Below, piece by piece: positions 1 to 4,775 of a stretch of 9,818 nt of DNA. The position numbers and the translations under genes were made by a program. Below the pieces are notes generated by a model, which did no database searches, was not told where the DNA came from, and saw only the letters and a program-made list of their open reading frames with translations. Origin of the DNA: Candidatus Woesearchaeota archaeon (GTDB lineage Archaea; Nanobdellota; Nanobdellia; Woesearchaeales; BM511); the NCBI GenBank assembly GCA_018221175.1, contig JAAOYE010000014.1, positions 1-9,818 on the forward strand, given 5' to 3'. Numbering within the stretch: the stretch's first letter is position 1; each line of letters begins with the position of its first letter.

Positions 1-65
1 GTAGCAGACGGTCACTGCACTTTTTGCTGCGATTTTGACACAAAAACTTATTCTAAAAGCTAATC

Positions 66-158
66 TTACCACAAAAAGAAATAATAAAGCACAATATTAG
101 CACTGAGGTGAGCAACTATTGCGTTTGAAAGGCCTACTTTTTCTTTAATCCATCTCAT
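66..158 (-). CDS. possible 30-residue hydrophobic peptide
   Basis: A short minus-strand reading frame starts at ATG 158 and ends at TAA 66. It is preceded at a good distance by a GAGGGGT Shine-Dalgarno-like stretch (about 170-176). An in-frame stop lies just upstream of the ATG, so the frame cannot be extended. The product begins MRWIKEKVGLS and ends in a hydrophobic segment (about residues 13-30, ANIVLYYFFLW), which could be one membrane helix. A TATA-like stretch near 213-225 could drive it. I do not recognise a family. It may be a real small membrane peptide, a decayed gene tail, or chance; the well-placed SD is the main argument for it. Confidence 0.35.
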   Translation of the reverse strand: MRWIKEKVGLSNAIVAHLSANIVLYYFFLW

Positions 159-204
159 AAAAACTTACCCCTCTTTTTTCACGTACGCCCCTCAAATCAA
201 ATTG

Positions 205-291
205 TTTATAGAAATTATATATAAACATATGTGACTACGTTGGAGTAAATTGTTGCAAAACGTTTTTATATAAAATTTCAATTCCTAGTAT
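205..291. promoter_or_regulatory. AT-rich promoter region with TATA-like boxes on both strands
   Basis: TTTTTATATAAAA at about 263-275 sits roughly 25 nt before ATG 292, the archaeal TATA-to-start spacing of a leaderless transcript; no SD precedes that ATG. A second box, AATTATATATAAA at about 213-225, is nearly symmetrical and could serve the short minus-strand frame at 66-158. Boxes were read by eye, without a scoring model. Confidence 0.5.
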
Positions 292-639
292 ATGACAGAC
301 CTAATCGCGTGCTTTACAACAGACAGGCGACACCGGCATCTTCACAGGCTTATTAATGAAGCAGAGTGGGACAGAATCTTTGTTGTATCGACGCCAGAGA
401 TTAAAAAAAAGCACAGTTTTTCTAAAGAAGTGATATGGATAATAGTAGACCCGTCAAAGCACGTGGCAGAGTATATTGAGGATATTAAAAAACAATTAAA
501 AGGATATTTCTTGGAAGTTGGAATAAACCTTGTGAATGGCACAGGAAAAGACCATATGGCATTGCTATCTGCAGTTATGAAAGCAGGCCTTGGTTTTAGG
601 CTTGTAGCTGTAACTAAAAATGGTGTTGAAGAAATCTAA
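292..639 (+). CDS. small Rossmann/CARF-like protein of unknown function
   Basis: The product is 115 residues with no membrane segment. It opens with a strand (LIACFTT, 4-10), followed by a helix (HLHRLINEAEW), a strand (RIFVVST, 28-34), another strand (VIWIIVD, 47-53), a helix, and then INLVNGTGKDHMALLSA (78-94). The strand followed by a Gly/Thr-rich turn, His/Lys and a helix starting MALL resembles the nucleotide-facing motif of CARF-type Rossmann domains. The C-terminal strand is FRLVAVT. Similar small proteins ending in GLGFRLVAVTKNGVEEI seem common in DPANN archaea, by recollection only. No effector domain is fused, so it would be a stand-alone sensor or regulator if the likeness holds. 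The ATG has a TATA box about 25 nt upstream and no SD, suggesting leaderless translation. It overlaps the convergent methyltransferase by 4 nt. Confidence 0.7.
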   Translation: MTDLIACFTTDRRHRHLHRLINEAEWDRIFVVSTPEIKKKHSFSKEVIWIIVDPSKHVAEYIEDIKKQLKGYFLEVGINLVNGTGKDHMALLSAVMKAGLGFRLVAVTKNGVEEI

Positions 640-1223
640 TTCTTGCTTATATATACTCTAAAACCTGAGCCTTTAGCAACTTGCTCCACGTTTTTAAAGA
701 CTTTGTTCATCTTTTTCTCAAGCTCTTTTCCGCCTTTTTGATGCCTTGCAACAAGCTGAAATGTGCCGCCTTTTTTGAGATGTTCTTTTGCACCTTCAAT
801 GATTTCAAAACAAACCTTTTTCCCAGCGGTCTGAGGAGGGTTGGTTAAGATAGAATCAAACTTTTCATCGATTTTATCGTATAAATCGCTTTTTTTAGCT
901 TTGACTTTGTCTAATTTGTGCTCTTTGATATTTTTCTTTGCTAAAAACACTGCTCTTTCGTTGATATCTGTCATTAAAACATTAATATCAACTATTTTTG
1001 CTAGAGAGATTCCTATAGCACCGTATCCACAGCCAATATCCAGGATGCATTCACCGTCTTTTACAACACAGTTTTCAATCAAAAGTTTTGTTCCTTTATC
1101 AAGCTCTTTTTTAGAAAACACGCCTGGAGCAGAATAAAGCTCGAACTGAATTTTTTTTAGCTTGATTTTTACTGGAAACGGTGTGAATTTTCCTTGCTGT
1201 TTTTTTGAGTAGTAGTGTGGCAT
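636..1223 (-). CDS. class I SAM-dependent methyltransferase, MJ0882/RsmC-like (MTS domain)
   Basis: This 195-residue protein has the layout of archaeal MJ0882-like methyltransferases. An N-terminal HYYS segment (3-6) is followed by APGVFSKKELDKGTKLL (32-48), equivalent to the GVFS/D-GT signature. The SAM-binding glycine loop is LDIGCGYGAIG (61-71), and the acidic residue after strand 2 is D86 in MTDIN. The catalytic NPPQ sits at 128-131. NPP-type motifs are typical of enzymes that methylate exocyclic amino groups of bases; bacterial RsmC makes m2G in 16S rRNA. The archaeal substrate is less certain, though rRNA or tRNA is likely. The protein is single-domain, roughly half the length of bacterial RsmC, as is normal for the archaeal form. 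No clear SD precedes ATG 1223, so translation may be leaderless. The TAG stop overlaps the stop of the convergent gene. Confidence 0.88.
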   Translation of the reverse strand: MPHYYSKKQQGKFTPFPVKIKLKKIQFELYSAPGVFSKKELDKGTKLLIENCVVKDGECILDIGCGYGAIGISLAKIVDINVLMTDINERAVFLAKKNIKEHKLDKVKAKKSDLYDKIDEKFDSILTNPPQTAGKKVCFEIIEGAKEHLKKGGTFQLVARHQKGGKELEKKMNKVFKNVEQVAKGSGFRVYISKN

Positions 1224-1224
1224 A

Positions 1225-1320
1225 AACTTGGAAATGAGTTTACTCTTAAAAAGCTTATTATAGAAAAATATTTATAAAGAAAATTTCAGATTTTAACTTA
1301 ACGACTCTTTTGGGGGTGAA
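1225..1320. promoter_or_regulatory. divergent promoter region between methyltransferase and small membrane protein genes
   Basis: Rightward, AAATATTTATAAAG (about 1266-1279) is a TATA-like box, and GGGGGTG (1312-1318) is a strong SD eight nt before ATG 1327. Leftward, the strand serving the methyltransferase has a weak TTTTTAAG-like box about 25 nt before its ATG and no SD. Confidence 0.45.
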
Positions 1321-1326
1321 AATCAT

Positions 1327-1512
1327 ATGTGTATAGCTGATAAATGCAAAGGAATTGTGCTGGTTGTTGCTGGTGTACTCTTAGGGCTTGTAGCACTAGG
1401 ATACTTTGGACTGACCTGGTTTTTTGCAGCAGTATTAGTAGTGCTTGGAGTTCATTCACTAACCTGCAAAGAATGCCAAGCACTAAAAGGTGCTAAAGGA
1501 AAAAAGAAATAA
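1327..1512 (+). CDS. small two-helix membrane protein with paired terminal cysteines
   Basis: The product has 61 residues. Two hydrophobic stretches (about 9-28 and 30-45) are separated by a tight turn, giving a helical hairpin with both ends on one side. The basic tail (KGAKGKKK) puts the ends in the cytoplasm by the positive-inside rule. Cysteines are at 2 and 7 (MCIADKCKG) and at 47 and 50 (CKEC), so the two termini could together make a four-Cys metal site or disulfides. The start is well supported by GGGGGTG eight nt upstream and a TATA-like box near 1270. I do not recognise the family; small membrane proteins beginning with DKCKG seem frequent in DPANN genomes, but this is recollection. 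It is followed by a T-rich stretch and stands alone. Confidence 0.72.
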   Translation: MCIADKCKGIVLVVAGVLLGLVALGYFGLTWFFAAVLVVLGVHSLTCKECQALKGAKGKKK

Positions 1513-1532
1513 TTTGTTTTATTTGTTTTTTT
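1513..1532 (+). terminator. T-rich archaeal-type terminator
   Basis: Immediately after the TAA stop of the small membrane protein comes a 20-nt stretch of T with only two G and one A, ending in seven T. Archaeal RNA polymerase stops at such oligo-T tracts without a hairpin. It lies in the 47-nt gap between convergent genes. Confidence 0.6.
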
Positions 1533-1559
1533 AAATATTAACAGTAGTTCTTAGTATTC

Positions 1560-1817
1560 TCACTTTCTTCTGCTTCTAATATGCTTAGTAGGCTCATGTA
1601 TTGCTAAATCTGCAAGGTATGCTTCATCATCTACAGGGGCTTTTGACATCGAGATGAACGCTGCCAAAAACATTAAGATAAATATTAAAGTAAATGTTGC
1701 TCCAAACTTTGGAGAAAACCTGTATATATAAAATACAGAGATAAAAAAGCCCAGCATTGACGCCAGCATAAAAGAACTTGATAGTGGTGCTGCTTTGAAT
1801 TGTTCGATAATAATCAC
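1560..1817 (-). CDS. small two-helix membrane protein of unknown function
   Basis: The product has up to 85 residues. Two hydrophobic segments (about 15-33 and 38-57) are joined by a short basic loop (RFSPKFG), followed by a polar tail (PVDDEAYLADLAIHEPTKH) and a basic end (RSRRK). I do not recognise the family. The start is uncertain: a TAA lies two codons before GTG 1817, and no ATG occurs before residue 17. The minus strand reads GAGGTG then ATT ATT ATC, so GTG overlaps what looks like the SD. A TATA-like box (1845-1853, CTATATAAA on plus) would start transcription near 1823. GTG as an almost leaderless start fits; an ATT start using GAGGTGAT as SD is the alternative. The SRP RNA lies upstream on the same strand, but the gene has its own promoter. 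Confidence 0.65.
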   Translation of the reverse strand: MIIIEQFKAAPLSSSFMLASMLGFFISVFYIYRFSPKFGATFTLIFILMFLAAFISMSKAPVDDEAYLADLAIHEPTKHIRSRRK

Positions 1818-1842
1818 CTCTTAGAATGATTCTTGATTTAAA

Positions 1843-1858
1843 TTCTATATAAATTTTT
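1843..1858 (-). promoter_or_regulatory. TATA-like box for the 85-residue membrane protein
   Basis: The minus strand reads AAATTTATATAGAA here, about 26-30 nt upstream of the GTG at 1817. This spacing implies a transcript with a 5' leader of only a few nucleotides. Confidence 0.5.
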
Positions 1859-1868
1859 TGATAAAATA

Positions 1869-1931
1869 TGAAAGAGGGTCTTTCAAATTTATTATGCGAA
1901 AATAATACTTATTACAATTGTCACATAATAA
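1869..1931 (-). other. inverted repeats downstream of the SRP RNA
   Basis: Two structures lie between the SRP RNA 3' end and the next promoter. TGAAAGA/TCTTTCA forms a perfect 7-bp stem with a GGG loop at 1869-1885. TTATTATG (1889-1896) and CATAATAA (1924-1931) form an 8-nt inverted repeat with a 27-nt spacer. They may protect or end read-through from the SRP RNA or mark its 3' processing; no coding frame is present. Confidence 0.35.
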
Positions 1932-1933
1932 AA

Positions 1934-2262
1934 GTAGACAGGCATCCTAAAATCGTCGCCAAAAAGCAATCGCAGCTACCTTACTCTTTTCCTCCACCCT
2001 GCTACCCTAAAAGCACCAACTCTAATCCTTAGGGCTGCTTCGTTCCCGACCTATCAGGCGCGAAAGCGCCGGATACAAGTGAATCTCCGATTCTGACGCG
2101 TGACCCAGTTCGAAAAAAAGCAGGCCAATTAGGACAAGGCTTCGATGGAAAAAAATAAGACCACAAAAACTTAGTGACCCCTCAAATAGGCATTCAGTCC
2201 AGCCGTAAAGCCCGTTTGCAGCAACAGGGGAGGGCTAACCCCCCGACCTAGCCTGTCCGCCC
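1934..2262 (-). ncRNA. signal recognition particle RNA (7S/SRP RNA), archaeal type
   Basis: The RNA is transcribed leftward. SRP RNA binds SRP54 and SRP19 and targets nascent secretory and membrane proteins. Its hallmark is AGGTCGGGAACGAAGCAGCC on the minus strand (2052-2033), the conserved helix 8 with a GGAA tetraloop and the two internal loops bound by SRP54. Helix 8 extends by GCGCCUGAU (2061-2053) pairing with AUUAG and GGUGC (2013-2017). Helix 6 is closed by GCGUC (2099-2095) with GGCGC (2070-2066) and carries a GGAG loop near 2085-2089, the GNAR type bound by SRP19. The 5' domain contains the C/G-rich helix 3 (GGGGGG with CUCCCC). The ends pair as helix 1, GGACAGGC (2258-2251) with GCCUGUCU (1943-1936), which sets the limits at about 329 nt, usual for archaea. 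A CUACUUUU tail follows. Exact ends are good to a few nucleotides. Confidence 0.95.
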
Positions 2263-2275
2263 ATTAGAAATCCAA

Positions 2276-2342
2276 CTTTATTTAAAAATGCTGTGCTTTT
2301 TAAAAGACTCGGACTTTGTCCTGCACTATTTAAAAAGCTGTT
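2276..2342 (-). promoter_or_regulatory. tandem TATA-like boxes upstream of the SRP RNA
   Basis: On the minus strand CAGCATTTTTAAATA (2293-2279) lies about 20-28 nt before the RNA 5' end and is the probable promoter. A near copy, CAGCTTTTTAAATA (2340-2327), lies 48 nt further upstream and could start a longer precursor. Between them is a small hairpin, GGAC-TTT-GTCC (2311-2321). The duplication is seen directly; promoter function is inferred. Confidence 0.5.
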
Positions 2343-2354
2343 GAAATAACAAAA

Positions 2355-2393
2355 ATTTAAATATAAAAATCCAATCCAATCTTTTAAAGGGGG
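2355..2393 (+). promoter_or_regulatory. TATA box and strong SD of the MBL-fold gene
   Basis: ATTTAAATATAAAAAT (2355-2370) is a good TATA-like box predicting a transcript start near 2388. AAAGGGGG (2386-2393) is the only SD. The codon at the right distance from it (six nt) is ATT 2400, which decides the start call for the next gene. Confidence 0.55.
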
Positions 2394-2399
2394 ATAAAA

Positions 2400-3215
2400 A
2401 TTACAAACGCAGAAATAATATTTTTGGGCACAGCAGGCGACTCTCAGGTCTATGGAAAACAGATTCTAGCAAGCGGAGGAATAATAATTAGGGCAGGAGG
2501 ACTGCAATTTCATATTGATCCAGGGCCAGGGGCGCTTGTTGCTGCAAAAAAAGCAGGTATCAACCTTAGAGAAAACACAGCAGTTCTTGTGTCCCACAAC
2601 CATATTTTGCATTCAAACGACGTTAACGCCGTAATTTCTGCTATGACCCACGCAGGAATAGACAAGCATGGAATACTCATTGCTGAAAAAACAGTGCTTG
2701 AAGGAACATTTGACCAGACGCCAACTATCGGCAAATTTTTCACAGGATGCGTTGAGCGCGTGATAAAAGTTACGCCTGACAAAAAAATAGGGATTAATGA
2801 GATTGAAATACAGACAACGCCTGTAAAGCATGAAGGGCAGGGAGGTGTCGGCTTTAAATTTTTCACGCCAAACTTTACCTTGTCTTATGTTGGAGACACA
2901 AACTACTTTGCAGAGCTTTCAAGCCACCATGAAAATTCAGATATTTTAATATTAAACATTGTTGGGCCTTCAGGTGTTAAGACAAAGGATAACATGAACA
3001 GTGATGACGCGATTAAATTATTGAAAAAGGTCAAGTCAAGACTTGCAATAATCACTCATTTTGGAACAAAAATGATATCATCTGATCCTCTTGCAGAAGC
3101 AAGGCACATCCAAAAAGAGACTGGCGTGCAGGTTATTGCTGCAAAAGATTTTATGAATATAAAACCACAATCTTATTCTGCAATGCTAAAGCAAAGAACT
3201 CTTAATTTATACTAA
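2400..3215 (+). CDS. metallo-beta-lactamase-fold metallohydrolase
   Basis: This MBL-fold protein has 271 residues if begun at ATT 2400, or 263 from TTG 2424. Numbered from the TTG, the metal motif is SHNHILH (57-63), giving H58, H60 and H63; the usual Asp of HxHxDH is Leu62, with D66 close by. YVGDT (about residue 155) supplies the bridging Asp, and ITHFGTKM supplies the late His. IDPGPG (31-36) is the strand-turn before the metal motif. The TTG encodes the Leu of the first-strand LGTAG motif, so starting there would cut off strand 1 (ITNAEIIFLGTAG). An in-frame stop at 2385 leaves no ATG, GTG or TTG upstream, while the GGGGG SD points to ATT. Substrate is unknown: members cleave RNA, nucleotides, phosphonates or thioesters. 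It is probably cytoplasmic. It overlaps the convergent gene by 4 nt. Confidence 0.85.
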   Translation: MTNAEIIFLGTAGDSQVYGKQILASGGIIIRAGGLQFHIDPGPGALVAAKKAGINLRENTAVLVSHNHILHSNDVNAVISAMTHAGIDKHGILIAEKTVLEGTFDQTPTIGKFFTGCVERVIKVTPDKKIGINEIEIQTTPVKHEGQGGVGFKFFTPNFTLSYVGDTNYFAELSSHHENSDILILNIVGPSGVKTKDNMNSDDAIKLLKKVKSRLAIITHFGTKMISSDPLAEARHIQKETGVQVIAAKDFMNIKPQSYSAMLKQRTLNLY

Positions 3216-3547
3216 TAAGTTTTACTGTCTTTTTTAAGGCCAAGAATTTTTCTTAACTTATCATAATAATTATGGTCTCCAAGATGAACTTCTTTATATT
3301 CTTTGTTCATTATTTTTATTACAACACACCTATTTGATGAACCTATTTTTTTGATAAAAACAACACTATCTTTTAATTTTGGAGGGAATAAAGGTCTGAT
3401 TTTTCCCTCTTTTAGAATAGAGCACCACTCTAAAAGATTTGTTTCAAGATTCTTAATAGTACTTGCGTAACTGTCAAATTCTTTGTTGAATGTTATTTGC
3501 TTTCCAAACAATTCTCTTATTTTATGTTTTAGCTCTTCTGCACTCAT
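3212..3547 (-). CDS. small RelE/HigB-like protein, possible toxin partner of the upstream nucleotidyltransferase
   Basis: The product has 111 residues and no membrane segment. Two N-terminal helices (about 2-14 and 21-46) are followed by P-rich PLFPPKLKD (52-60), then strands VVFIKKI, RCVVIKIM and YKEVHLGDH, and a last helix YYDKLRKILGL. The order helix-helix-strands, an Arg in SSNRCVVI (71-77) and the IHLGDHxYYD-like ending (88-95) resemble RelE/ParE-fold ribosome-dependent RNases, which end in a strand followed by a His and an aromatic residue. This is judged by eye, and I cannot confirm a catalytic set. Its ATG lies inside the end of the upstream gene (26-nt overlap) with an AAGGTAA SD, so the two are cotranslated. 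The stop overlaps the MBL gene's stop. A toxin role is inferred from size, overlap and partner. Confidence 0.72.
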   Translation of the reverse strand: MSAEELKHKIRELFGKQITFNKEFDSYASTIKNLETNLLEWCSILKEGKIRPLFPPKLKDSVVFIKKIGSSNRCVVIKIMNKEYKEVHLGDHNYYDKLRKILGLKKDSKTY

Positions 3548-4385
3548 CTTTTACCTTGTTAAGCATTTCATGATAAATTTCCAAATTTTCATTTTTTTGA
3601 TATTCCTCAATAGCGTTTTTTATGCGCTTTAAAAAAGGCCCAAGTTCATTATACAAATATTTTTTTGAATATAGGTTAATTAGAAGTTCTCTTGCGGTCT
3701 CATTAACAAATTTAATCTTTTCTTTTGATTTTAATCTTTTTATTCTGTTAAATTCTTTCATTAATAAGTAGGAATCCATGACATGCCGATTTATTTGAAG
3801 ATTGTATTCAAAAATCAAGTCTCTTAATGCCTTTTGGTCATCATTATCGATTATTTCATTTATAGCTATTTCGTAAGTCATTATTAAATCGTTGTATCCT
3901 GGTCTTTTAATAATGGGCTTTTCTAAATCAATAAAAAAATTGGAGACAGAATATTTTGCTGCACTTTGAAAGATTGGTTTTTTAAGATCTTCTTTTGTTA
4001 TGAATATAAAATGATTTTTTTCAACATGGTACTGTTTTCTTTTCTTAGAGATTATGTATATGTCAACATCATTATATTCTTTTGAAAATAGAAATGAGCC
4101 AGAGATAAATGCCTTTTCTTTGTTCAATTTTTTCAGTATTGATTTTGCTTCTTTTACTCTTTCTTTTAGCATGTTATTAATTCCATTAATATAAAATTCA
4201 TGTCTTAAAGTTTCTAAAGCAGCTATTTTTCTTTTTATGCTTGAATACAGATAAGTTTTTTCAGTGTTTGTAAGCTTTGTTTTTAACAAGTATCTATTTA
4301 GGATATCAATCTGTTTAAAAGTGAAAAGGTTTGGGATGAATTTTTCACGATTTTCTACAACTAATTTACATATTTTTTGATTCAT
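3522..4385 (-). CDS. nucleotidyltransferase-fold (MNT/pol-beta-like) protein with helical C-terminus
   Basis: The product has 287 residues. A basic, helical N-terminal region (1-85) could be a winged helix. A minimal nucleotidyltransferase core follows: FISGSFLFSKEYNDVDIYII (93-112), with GS at 96-97 and the two metal-binding Asp at D106 and D108. A strand, HFIFIT (125-130), follows, but I see no obvious third carboxylate there, so activity is uncertain. The last 130 residues are helical and charged, possibly HEPN-like or a partner-binding module. Related proteins include AbiEii, MenT and MNT components of toxin-antitoxin and defence systems that add nucleotides to tRNA or to partner proteins. 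The gene leads a two-gene unit and overlaps the small RelE-like gene by 26 nt. ATG 4385 has no SD; a TATA-like TTTATAAATAAATAT about 25 nt upstream suggests a leaderless transcript. It is very AT-rich. Confidence 0.78.
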   Translation of the reverse strand: MNQKICKLVVENREKFIPNLFTFKQIDILNRYLLKTKLTNTEKTYLYSSIKRKIAALETLRHEFYINGINNMLKERVKEAKSILKKLNKEKAFISGSFLFSKEYNDVDIYIISKKRKQYHVEKNHFIFITKEDLKKPIFQSAAKYSVSNFFIDLEKPIIKRPGYNDLIMTYEIAINEIIDNDDQKALRDLIFEYNLQINRHVMDSYLLMKEFNRIKRLKSKEKIKFVNETARELLINLYSKKYLYNELGPFLKRIKNAIEEYQKNENLEIYHEMLNKVKDECRRAKT

Positions 4386-4397
4386 ATATATTTGTAA

Positions 4398-4496
4398 GCA
4401 TATATTTATTTATAAATATACCTATTTTTATATAATATTAGTGGTTCAACACAGGGTTTTTATACTTAAAAAACATATGTCTTATTGGTGGTTGAT
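4398..4496. promoter_or_regulatory. divergent promoters for the nucleotidyltransferase unit and the small basic protein
   Basis: Leftward, TATATTTATTTATAAATA (about 4401-4418) gives a TATA box 20-30 nt before ATG 4385. Rightward, TTTTTATACTT (about 4457-4467) is a TATA box, and GGTGGTTGAT (about 4487-4496) is the SD directly before ATG 4497. Confidence 0.5.
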
Positions 4497-4775
4497 ATGA
4501 AACATGCGGGAATTATGTCAAAATGGACAAGCATACGAAGATTAAGAAAAAACATGAAGAAAATGAGAGAAATGCAGCTTTTGTTGGTTGGCAGATACAT
4601 GAAAAAAGTCTATAATCCAATGTATTTTAAGACAAAGCCAAAACACAGGGACAATATGGGTGTTGATGACATGCTCTCATTTGAAACAGCGATGAAAAAA
4701 GTCTATAATCCTCCAGTCAAAAGAGAATATAATGACATGATTGACATCGAAGTCTGGGACATGGCAAAGACCTAG
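4497..4775 (+). CDS. small basic protein of unknown function with internal MKKVYNP repeat
   Basis: The product has 92 residues. I place the start at ATG 4497 because GGTGGTTGAT immediately upstream is the SD; an in-frame GTG at 4485 would put the SD inside the gene. The N-terminal third is strongly basic (RRLRKNMKKMREMQ), suggesting nucleic-acid or ribosome binding, while the end is acidic (NDMIDIEVWDM). The heptapeptide MKKVYNP occurs twice, exactly 31 codons apart, and the underlying 20-nt DNA is identical. It is Met-rich for its size. There is no membrane segment, cysteine or recognisable domain. It has its own TATA box and shares a CTAG with the convergent protease, each using TAG. I do not recognise the family. 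Confidence 0.7.
   Translation: MKHAGIMSKWTSIRRLRKNMKKMREMQLLLVGRYMKKVYNPMYFKTKPKHRDNMGVDDMLSFETAMKKVYNPPVKREYNDMIDIEVWDMAKT
4599..4711 (+). repeat. 20-nt perfect direct repeat inside the small basic protein gene
   Basis: ATGAAAAAAGTCTATAATCC occurs at 4599-4618 and again at 4692-4711. The copies are in frame and 93 nt apart, both coding for MKKVYNP. Similarity does not extend beyond the repeat. Confidence 0.95.

Noticed and set aside
1..60. tRNA or CRISPR repeat at the left edge
   Set aside because: Short GC-richer words (GCAG, GTCACTGC) do not form a cloverleaf and are not repeated at regular spacing.
841..1137. 98-codon plus-strand open frame
   Set aside because: It lies antisense inside the methyltransferase, whose SAM and NPPQ motifs are unmistakable; no SD or family match.
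2290..2345. possible tRNA or small RNA between the SRP RNA and MBL promoters
   Set aside because: Only a 4-bp hairpin (GGAC/GTCC) is visible, with no cloverleaf; the repeats are better explained as duplicated TATA-like boxes.
2510..2866. 118-codon minus-strand open frame
   Set aside because: It is the antisense shadow of the MBL-fold gene.
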